Assembly: GCA_030695685.1 (NCBI GenBank)
Contig: JAUYPT010000007.1
Span: 1-13,929, forward strand
DNA: 13,929 nt
Direction of reading: 5' to 3'
Source of the DNA: Nanobdellota archaeon
GTDB taxonomy: Archaea; Nanobdellota; Nanobdellia; Woesearchaeales; GW2011-AR9
Shown here: one piece after another, positions 7,668 to 13,929 of the stretch
Layout: each line of letters begins with the position of its first letter
How positions within the stretch are numbered: position 1 is the first letter of the stretch
Translations under genes and position numbers: made by a program
Notes under the pieces: generated by a model
Databases searched by the model: none
Seen by the model: only the letters and a program-made list of their open reading frames with translations
What the model was told of the DNA's origin: nothing

Positions 7668-7672
7668 CTCCC
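7668..7672 (-). promoter_or_regulatory. Shine-Dalgarno sequence of the 109-residue gene
   Basis: GGGAG on the minus strand, directly after the A'' TAA stop and 9 nt before the ATG at 7658. It supports both the start choice and membership in the operon. Confidence 0.6.
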
Positions 7673-8818
7673 TTATTTTAATTTTGTAATCAATCCAGGC
7701 AATCCAGTTCCTAATGGAACCGGCTGGTTAATCATGACATTCTCAACAACCGAAGAGAGATTGTCAATTTCTCCTTCCAATGCGGCATTGATTAAATGCT
7801 TAATCGGCGTTTCGAATGATGCCCGTGCTAAGACGCTGGCTTTCTCACTGACAACACCATACCGCGTCACTCCTTTCACCGCACCATTGCTGCACATGAC
7901 ATCAGCAACGAGCATGACATGGCGAATATCAATGTTTAATCCCTGCGCTTCGACAACTTTGTTAACTTCATTAATAATTGATTGCCGGGCAGCTTCAATT
8001 CCTAAGACCATATAAATTTCATTGATATCATTAGTGGTAGTTCGTACTGCATCCACTTCCGGTAATTCGAGAATATCTTTAAGATTAGTTCCGGAGGTTA
8101 AAACAATGTATTCCTCATCCCGTTTTACGGGCAGCACTTGCTTAATGCTTTTTATCCCCTTCACTTTTATGACTTTCATTTTTTCTTTCAAGGCATATAT
8201 TTCTTTAATCTCCTCTGGCTTATTTCCTTTTTTGATAAAAGTAATAGAATCGTCAGTTTCTTCAATAGTAAAACCCTTCGTCTTTGGCTTAAGCAATTTA
8301 ACTAATTCTTTTACAGAGAGTGAAAAATCAGCCAACATTGCCGTATTGAGCTTAAGGCGCAATGTCTGATCAAAGATATTTAAAGCATATTCTAAGACCA
8401 ATTCACCTAACAGTGTTTCTTTAATGGCAGCAGCAAACTTTCGTACAGCGTCAATTTTGTTATACTCGCTTTTTAAGAAAATTTCCATCGTAGGAGTTTT
8501 AATCTCTTTCTGAGAGTCGAGGATTTCAATAACACGAGGTAATCCTGTCGTAACGTTCATTTCTGCAACACCCGCAAAGTGGAATGTATTTAGTGTCATC
8601 TGTGTTCCCGGTTCGCCGATACTTTCTGCGCTAACTAAACCGACACATTCTCCTGGATTAATGCGTGCTGCAGTATAGGCAGCGATCGTCTCGGCAAAAA
8701 TTTGCTCCAATTTTTCCTTGCTGATTGTGCCAGGCACTGTTTCTCTAATTTCTGTTAACGCTGCTGGAGGTAATAATAATGCATACTTTTCCGCTATCTC
8801 TTCGTGTTCTTTTTTCAT
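7673..8818 (-). CDS. rpoA2: DNA-directed RNA polymerase subunit A'' (C-terminal part of largest subunit)
   Basis: 381 residues, equivalent to the C-terminal third of eukaryotic RPB1 and bacterial beta'. The trigger-loop block is clear: CVGLVSAESIGEPGTQMTL (58-76), then NTFHFAGVAEMNVTTGLPR (77-95), then IEILDSQKEIKTPTM. The C-terminal block DIRHVMLVADVMC and the clamp-closing SEKASVLARASFETPIKHL and PVPLGTGLPGL segments are intact. With A' it forms the polymerase active-site cleft; the trigger loop closes on the incoming nucleotide. The A'/A'' split is the archaeal norm. The start overlaps the A' stop by one base (TAATG) and is preceded by a GGTGA Shine-Dalgarno sequence inside the end of A'. 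Translation is therefore coupled. Confidence 0.98.
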   Translation of the reverse strand: MKKEHEEIAEKYALLLPPAALTEIRETVPGTISKEKLEQIFAETIAAYTAARINPGECVGLVSAESIGEPGTQMTLNTFHFAGVAEMNVTTGLPRVIEILDSQKEIKTPTMEIFLKSEYNKIDAVRKFAAAIKETLLGELVLEYALNIFDQTLRLKLNTAMLADFSLSVKELVKLLKPKTKGFTIEETDDSITFIKKGNKPEEIKEIYALKEKMKVIKVKGIKSIKQVLPVKRDEEYIVLTSGTNLKDILELPEVDAVRTTTNDINEIYMVLGIEAARQSIINEVNKVVEAQGLNIDIRHVMLVADVMCSNGAVKGVTRYGVVSEKASVLARASFETPIKHLINAALEGEIDNLSSVVENVMINQPVPLGTGLPGLITKLK

Positions 8819-11391
8819 TATTTCTCACCCACAATCTGTTGTACGATCCGTTTGATGTCAACAACACCATTTTTCGTTTTGGAAACGTCCAAACCATCTT
8901 CACCATATAAAAACTGCACAATTCTGCCGCTGGCATCCCGTACAGTGCCGTCATATTCTACCTTTAAATCCTGCATCGCATTGGATAAACGCCGATAGAG
9001 ATATCCTGATTTTGGTGTTCGCAGTGCTGTATCCATCAGTGCATCCCGTCCCGTCATGGCACCAAAGAAAAATTCATACGGTTTTAATCCTGACTTGAAA
9101 TTATTTTTAATGAAACCATGAGCTGCCGGACCAAGATCATTCTTTTTGAAATAGGGCAGAGTCCTTCCGGAATATCCTGTTTCGATTCTTTTACCACGAA
9201 GCGCTTGCTGTCCTACAATTGCCGTCATTTGAGCAATATTCAAAGCATTACCACGAGCACCGCTTCTGGCCATGACTAAGGCAGCACTTTCATGCACTTG
9301 CCTCATCGCGACATCTCCGCTTTTATTCCGTGCCCGGTTTAGTGTTTCTAAAATTCTTAATTCCAGCGTTTCCATAATAGTTCTTCCTGGTAACGGTTCT
9401 AACTTGCCATCATGATAATTTTCAATCAATTTTAATGTTTCCGCTTCTGCTTTAGCGATGATATCTTTAATTTCATCATTGACTTCCGGCGCTAAATCCA
9501 TGTCACTGATACCGATAGAAAATCCACGCCGGGATAGAACTGTTATCCCTAACTTGGAAATATTTCCTAATAATTCAGCAGTATACGCTGCACCATATTT
9601 TTCATAGATGTTTCTCAGCATTAACCCGCTTTCCTGGCCTAAGTTAGATTTATCCATTAATCCTGATTTCAGCTGGCCATTGACGATTTTGACTTCATTG
9701 CCGCTTTTATCTTTTCCAATAAAGTTAAAATCCTTCGGCAAAAGAACAGAAAAGACTTCCTTGCCGTCAATCTTTTCTTTGTCTGGCAACGACGATAAAT
9801 CGTTGATGCCGCAGCCATAGAGCAGATCAACTGCTTCTTCCCTGCTTAAAACAAGCTCTTTTGTTAATAAGTAATTTCCCGTAATGCCGTCGTGGATGCA
9901 GCCAACAACGCTCAGTCCGTACCGAGGGCTAATCAATTGTGTTTCCACTAACATTAAAATCCGTGCTTCTGCCCGCGCTTCTTCCGTCTGCGGAATATGA
10001 AGGTTCATTTCATCTCCATCAAAGTCAGCGTTATACGGGTTACAGACTGCGGGATTTAAGCGGAATGTTTTTCCCGGCAAAACTTTTACCAGATGGCACA
10101 TCATGCTCATCCGGTGCAATGATGGCTGCCTGTTAAAGATAGCAATATCTCCATCAATAAGATGCCGATCCACAATATACCCTTCTGCAAGCTCCGCGAG
10201 AATTTCATCTTTCGTTTCTGCCGTCACTGATTTTCGTTTTCCGTCAGGCTTGGTAATATAATTAGCACCAGGATATTTTTTAGATCCATTTTCAATGTAT
10301 TTCTTGACATATTCTTTATTCCATTCTGTTATTCGTTCCGGAACAGTTAAAGTCATTGACATGCTTAGTGGAACTCCAACTTCATTCAAGCTGATTAAAG
10401 GATCAGGGCTGATGACTGTTCGTGCGGAGAAATCAGTTCTCTTCCCTGCTAAATTATGCCTAATCCGCCCTTCCTTGCTGCTGATTCTGTTTGCTAACGT
10501 CTTTAAAATCTGCCCGCCGCGATGCCGTGCGGGAGGCAATTGTGGCACTTCGTTGTTAAAGAATGTTGTAATATGATACTGCAGTAAATCCCATAAATCT
10601 TCAATAATAACTTCCGGCGCACCGGCGTTAATATTTTCAAATAACCGCTGGTTAATCCGGACAATATCTCCTAATTTATGAGTTAAGTCGTCCTCACTCC
10701 GCTCTCCGGATTCAAGCGTAATGCTTGGCCTCATTGTTACCGGAGGAATCTGCAAGACTGTAATAATCAGCCATTCTGGGCGAAATGACTCTTTCTTAAA
10801 ACCAAATATTTCTAAATCTTCCCCGGGAATTTTTTCTAGGCGGGCCCTCACTTCGATAGGGCTTAAGCGGATTTCTCCTTCATAATAATTATAGGGTTTC
10901 TCTAATTTGATTTTAGTCTGTTTTGTATCACAATGAGGACACTTTTCTTTAACTTTATATTTCTTGGTGATTTCCTTCACTTTTCTCCGCCGTGCTTCAA
11001 AACCTTCTTCTGTTCCAATTTTTTCTAATATACTTAGGTAGCGCTTCAAGTTTTCATCAGGAATCAAAACTCGGCCGCAGGATTTACACGTTGACTTTAA
11101 GATGTCTAACACCTGCCGGACAAAATTAATATGAACAACAGGGCGAGCTAATTCAATATACCCAAAGTGGCCGGGACACTCTTTTAATTTCTGCCCACAG
11201 GTTTTACAGCGCAATCCTGGATCGATGACACCTAACCGCAAATCCATTAAGCCGCCGTCAACAGGATACCCTTCACGGTCATATAATTCAGGAGTAACAA
11301 CTTTCGCTGTGGCAGAATCGACAATCTGTTTTGGTGAAAAAATGCCAAAAGTGATACTAACAATTTTTTTATGTGTTTCTTTGATAATCAT
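8818..11391 (-). CDS. rpoA1: DNA-directed RNA polymerase subunit A' (N-terminal part of largest subunit)
   Basis: 857 residues, slightly shorter than the 870-900 common in archaea but complete. The clamp zinc site C62/C65/C72/H75 (CKTCGQKLKECPGH) and the second site C102/C105 with C151/C154 are present. The switch and lid block GKRTDFSARTVISPDP is at 317-331. The catalytic NADFDGD is at 454-460 with metal-binding D456, D458 and D460. The funnel segment GARGNALNIAQM is at 711-722. The bridge helix GLKPYEFFFGAMTGRDALMD is at 768-787. It holds the catalytic magnesium and, with A'', builds the cleft opposite B. It follows rpoB' after 33 nt without a clear Shine-Dalgarno sequence, and that gap is AT-rich (TTATAAAG, AAATATA), so a minor internal promoter is conceivable. 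All polymerase catalytic residues I can check are intact. Confidence 0.98.
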   Translation of the reverse strand: MIIKETHKKIVSITFGIFSPKQIVDSATAKVVTPELYDREGYPVDGGLMDLRLGVIDPGLRCKTCGQKLKECPGHFGYIELARPVVHINFVRQVLDILKSTCKSCGRVLIPDENLKRYLSILEKIGTEEGFEARRRKVKEITKKYKVKEKCPHCDTKQTKIKLEKPYNYYEGEIRLSPIEVRARLEKIPGEDLEIFGFKKESFRPEWLIITVLQIPPVTMRPSITLESGERSEDDLTHKLGDIVRINQRLFENINAGAPEVIIEDLWDLLQYHITTFFNNEVPQLPPARHRGGQILKTLANRISSKEGRIRHNLAGKRTDFSARTVISPDPLISLNEVGVPLSMSMTLTVPERITEWNKEYVKKYIENGSKKYPGANYITKPDGKRKSVTAETKDEILAELAEGYIVDRHLIDGDIAIFNRQPSLHRMSMMCHLVKVLPGKTFRLNPAVCNPYNADFDGDEMNLHIPQTEEARAEARILMLVETQLISPRYGLSVVGCIHDGITGNYLLTKELVLSREEAVDLLYGCGINDLSSLPDKEKIDGKEVFSVLLPKDFNFIGKDKSGNEVKIVNGQLKSGLMDKSNLGQESGLMLRNIYEKYGAAYTAELLGNISKLGITVLSRRGFSIGISDMDLAPEVNDEIKDIIAKAEAETLKLIENYHDGKLEPLPGRTIMETLELRILETLNRARNKSGDVAMRQVHESAALVMARSGARGNALNIAQMTAIVGQQALRGKRIETGYSGRTLPYFKKNDLGPAAHGFIKNNFKSGLKPYEFFFGAMTGRDALMDTALRTPKSGYLYRRLSNAMQDLKVEYDGTVRDASGRIVQFLYGEDGLDVSKTKNGVVDIKRIVQQIVGEK

Positions 11392-11424
11392 GGTGTGTAT
11401 ATTTTTGTATTCTTTATAATAACC

Positions 11425-13230
11425 TCAATATTTATTTTTTAAATTGAGCTTGGTATAAATCCCTAAACTTCGGAACTCGTCCAGCAATAATTTAAACGCA
11501 TAACTCATCTCGATACTGGACATTTCAGAATCTTCTCCGTATAAGGGAGAGATGGCCTGGTTATTTTTTCGGATGTCATAATAGCCCATTAATCCAGATT
11601 TTTCACAAATAGGAATAACTACACTGTCAGCATTAAACCGCTCTTTTAATAACAGCGAAGCGCCATGTGCGATAAAGGTATCTTTTTCCATCTCACCCAG
11701 CCTTAATCCACCTTCCTTCGCTTTCCCTTCCGTAGGCTGCCTGGTCAAGAGCTGGATTGGACCACGGGCCCGTGATTGCATTTTATTGGCAACCATATGG
11801 CGCAGCCGAAGGTAATACATATTTCCAACATAAATTCTTGCCAGCATTTGCTTTCCTGTTCTTCCATCATAAAACATTTCAGTTCCATCCTGCGCAAACC
11901 CTAAATGTAATAATTCGTTTCGCAAGTCTTCTTCAGATTCTGCCTCAAATAACGTTCCATCAACAAACCGGCCGTTTAAGGCGCTGACCTTTCCGCCAAT
12001 TAGTTCTATTAAATGGGACACCGTCATTCTCGAGGAAATACCATGCGGCGTGAAAATTAAATCTGGAACGATTCCTCTTGTCGAAAAAGGAATGTCCTGC
12101 GGCGGGAGCAAAATACCAGTAACACCTTTCTGGCCGTGCCGGCTGGTAAATTTATCACCTATTTCAGGAATCCGCTCTTCCCGCAGGCGTACTTGCACAA
12201 GCTTGTTTCCTTCTTCATTTTCTGTAATGACAACAAAATCAGCAATGCCTTGTTCGCCATGTTTCAGGGAGATGGAACTTTCCCGTCGGGTGGCAACAGA
12301 AAGATTATATTCATCCAAACTGCTCAGGAATCGCGGCGGGCTCGTTCGCCCGATAACAACATTTCCTTCTTCTATCTTCGCTTCTGGGTAAACAATACCA
12401 TCGCCTTCTAAAAATTGATAGTCGCGCTCGGTTCGATAGCCTTTAATTTCTTTGTCAGGTACAGAAACTTCATCGACTAAACCGCCGGAGTAGCGCAGTT
12501 CTTCGGCGCTTACCGGTCTGAAATAGGTGCTTCGGGCTAATCCACGTTGGACAGAGCCTCCATTGAGGATGACACCGTCTTCCATGTTATAACCATCATA
12601 ACACATCACCGCAACAATCATATTTTGTCCTGAAGGATGCTGGTCATAATCGGTAACATCGTGAATCTTCGTCTTCACCAGCGGGTATTGAGGATAATGA
12701 AGTATGTTGGCATCCATATCCATTCTGAGGTGGAAATTGGCCGCATAAAATCCAAGCGCCTGTTTCTGGTTTTTACTCCCAATAATCAGACGGGAGGATT
12801 GATTATAATTTCCGAATGGCACAAGAGCTGTGGCAATGCCGCTCAGCGCGCCAGGAGTTACTTCTAAATGAGTATGTTCTGAGGTTACATTTTCTTCGAC
12901 GTAGGCGACAAAAGCATTTTCTTCTTCAGCAGCATCAAGATATTCGATCACACCTTGGCGAACCAAATCAAACCAGGTTATTTCACCTTGTGTTAACTGC
13001 TCCAGATGTTTTTCTGTTAGTAAAGGCTTGCCGTCTTTAACAACAATTAACGGTCGCCGCGCTCGGCCCTCATCAGTTTTAACATGAACTTCATGAGCAT
13101 CAAGATTATGGTAAACATTAACTTCGTTGGAAATCATGCCTTTGCGCCGAAGATCTTTAATATCTTCAACAAAAAGCACACTGTCATCAATAGTTCCTAC
13201 AAATTTTGAATTAATATAGACGTCTACCAT
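11425..13230 (-). CDS. rpoB1: DNA-directed RNA polymerase subunit B' (C-terminal part of split B subunit)
   Basis: 601 residues, the C-terminal half of an RPB2/beta homologue. The protrusion and hybrid-binding region runs through RRKGMISNEVNVY (28-40), THLEVTPGALSGIA (120-133), KQALGFYAANFHLRMD (156-171), YDGYNMEDGVILN (211-223), GDKFTSRHGQKGV (358-370), DLIFTPHGISSRMT (390-403), and RARGPIQLLTRQPTEGKAKE (487-506). The end MSYAFKLLLDEFRSLGI anchors the clamp. The C-terminal zinc site, normally two CxxC pairs, keeps only C542. The other positions are S545, S561 and Y564, so zinc binding by the usual ligands is unlikely. The gene starts 14 nt after rpoB'' with a weak AGGAT ribosome-binding site. 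The split position is the one known from methanogens, haloarchaea and others, so it is natural and not a frameshift. Confidence 0.98.
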   Translation of the reverse strand: MVDVYINSKFVGTIDDSVLFVEDIKDLRRKGMISNEVNVYHNLDAHEVHVKTDEGRARRPLIVVKDGKPLLTEKHLEQLTQGEITWFDLVRQGVIEYLDAAEEENAFVAYVEENVTSEHTHLEVTPGALSGIATALVPFGNYNQSSRLIIGSKNQKQALGFYAANFHLRMDMDANILHYPQYPLVKTKIHDVTDYDQHPSGQNMIVAVMCYDGYNMEDGVILNGGSVQRGLARSTYFRPVSAEELRYSGGLVDEVSVPDKEIKGYRTERDYQFLEGDGIVYPEAKIEEGNVVIGRTSPPRFLSSLDEYNLSVATRRESSISLKHGEQGIADFVVITENEEGNKLVQVRLREERIPEIGDKFTSRHGQKGVTGILLPPQDIPFSTRGIVPDLIFTPHGISSRMTVSHLIELIGGKVSALNGRFVDGTLFEAESEEDLRNELLHLGFAQDGTEMFYDGRTGKQMLARIYVGNMYYLRLRHMVANKMQSRARGPIQLLTRQPTEGKAKEGGLRLGEMEKDTFIAHGASLLLKERFNADSVVIPICEKSGLMGYYDIRKNNQAISPLYGEDSEMSSIEMSYAFKLLLDEFRSLGIYTKLNLKNKY

Positions 13231-13244
13231 AGTATAAATCCTAA

Positions 13245-13929
13245 TTATCCCTTCAAACCAACAGATCTCATTTTTTCAAGGACACTTTCTTCATCCACAA
13301 ACTGTGACAGTGAACAGAGCATCGCTAAATTTTTCCGTAATCCAATATTCGTTCCTTCCGGCGTTTCAATAGGGCATAATCTGCCTAAATGAGTGCAATG
13401 TAAAGCTCTCGCCTCAAAGTTTTCCTGAGACGTTGATAAAGGACTGGCAACCCGCTGTAGATGGGAAATCATTGCCAGGAAATTAGATCGGTCCATCCGT
13501 TGGGAAACTCCTTGCCGCCCTCCTACCCATTCTCCCGTAGCCATCGCAGAATAGATGCGAGACGTAAGCAGCTTATCTCTAATAATAACTTTAACTGAAG
13601 GTAATTTTCCTCTTTTGATTATTCTTTGGAAGTTATAGAGTATGTCACCTACCAACACTTTAAAATTAACACGGAATAAGTCTAACAGAAGATCACCGCT
13701 CATGCGGATTCGTTTATTCATATAATGGTCTTTGTCATCAGACGCTCTGCTGCCGTTGGCAACATCAATATACTTTTTCATCATTTTACAAATATTCTTT
13801 GCCTTGAAAAGGCGAGTCTTAGAGTCGATACCAATATTGGGCAGGAGATACTTGTCCAGAATATCCTGTGTTCTTTCCATCCGCACTTCTCTTACTTGTG
13901 CAATGCCAATCCGTTTGGCAATATAATCA
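13245..13929 (-). CDS. rpoB2: DNA-directed RNA polymerase subunit B'' (C-terminal portion, 5' end outside window)
   Basis: About 228 residues of the N-terminal half of the split B subunit. The frame stays open to the window edge through DYIAKRIGIAQVREVRMERT, which resembles the RPB2 segment leading into the RxERAxDxLDxYLLPHxG motif. The GTG at 13886 is therefore an internal codon and not the start. Further landmarks are the ILDKYLLPNIGID segment, SGDLLLDLFRVNFKVLV, GVSQRMDRSNFLAMISHLQR, FEARALHCTHLGRLCPIETP with EGTNIGLRKNLA, and the end LEKMRSVGLKG. These form the fork and external regions of RPB2 that border the downstream DNA and active site. It is the first gene visible in the operon; rpoH and the operon promoter would lie beyond the right edge. 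Confidence 0.96.
   Translation of the reverse strand, partial: DYIAKRIGIAQVREVRMERTQDILDKYLLPNIGIDSKTRLFKAKNICKMMKKYIDVANGSRASDDKDHYMNKRIRMSGDLLLDLFRVNFKVLVGDILYNFQRIIKRGKLPSVKVIIRDKLLTSRIYSAMATGEWVGGRQGVSQRMDRSNFLAMISHLQRVASPLSTSQENFEARALHCTHLGRLCPIETPEGTNIGLRKNLAMLCSLSQFVDEESVLEKMRSVGLKG

Noticed and set aside
7596..8015. Plus-strand open frame of 139 codons opposite rpoA'' and the 109-aa gene
   Set aside because: It is antisense to well-conserved coding sequence, has no family features, and reflects codon bias of the true genes.
8022..8369. Plus-strand open frame with hydrophobic residues opposite rpoA''
   Set aside because: The hydrophobic look comes from the complement of charged codons in A''. 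No independent evidence supports it.
13231..13244. Frameshift or interruption splitting rpoB
   Set aside because: B'' ends and B' begins at the known natural split site, with a proper start codon and a short spacer, and no conserved segment is missing.
13886..13886. GTG at 13886 as the start of rpoB''
   Set aside because: The frame is open to the window edge and the upstream residues (IAKRIGIAQVREV) fit the RPB2 family, so the gene continues outside the window.

Overview
The window is a stretch of archaeal chromosome, read almost entirely on the minus strand. The archaeal assignment rests on several points seen in the sequence. The RNA polymerase large subunits are split archaeal-style into A'/A'' and B''/B'. 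They are followed by eL30, an archaeal two-KH NusA, and uS12 and uS7 of the archaeal/eukaryotic type. There is also an unfused Kae1, and the start codons of the solitary genes have TATA-like boxes about 24-30 nt upstream. Short intergenic gaps, a bacterial-type gyrase B and divergent ribosomal and polymerase residues suggest a small-genome lineage, perhaps DPANN (Woesearchaeota/Pacearchaeota-like). That placement is inference from residue patterns, not a phylogeny.

Layout, in the direction of transcription from right to left. First comes the C-terminal part of rpoB'' (cut by the window edge), then rpoB', rpoA', rpoA'', an unrecognised 109-residue gene, rpl30e, nusA, rps12 and rps7. Apart from gaps of 33 and 52 nt before rpoA' and rpl30e, these genes overlap or lie within about 14 nt of each other, and they look like one transcription/translation operon that ends at a T6 tract after rps7. 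Next are four or five apparently separate genes, each with its own TATA-like box: an unrecognised 119-residue protein, kae1 (tRNA t6A synthesis), an adenosine-deaminase-fold hydrolase, gyrB, and a 97-residue protein resembling a free-standing subtilisin-propeptide/I9 domain. A NUDIX hydrolase follows. The only plus-strand gene is the 3' end of a MOSC-domain protein, which converges on the NUDIX gene.

Functionally the right two thirds builds the transcription and decoding machinery: the polymerase catalytic core, the NusA-like factor, and small-subunit proteins at the decoding centre and head. The left third holds housekeeping and accessory enzymes: tRNA modification, DNA supercoiling, nucleotide hydrolysis.

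I found no CRISPR array, mobile element, tRNA or rRNA. There is no gene-free stretch longer than 83 nt. The most unusual signals are subtle. They include loss of the B' C-terminal zinc ligands, altered decoding-loop residues in uS12, and an imperfect 17-18 bp direct repeat bracketing gyrB. T-tracts that may act as terminators also coincide with the next gene's TATA box.
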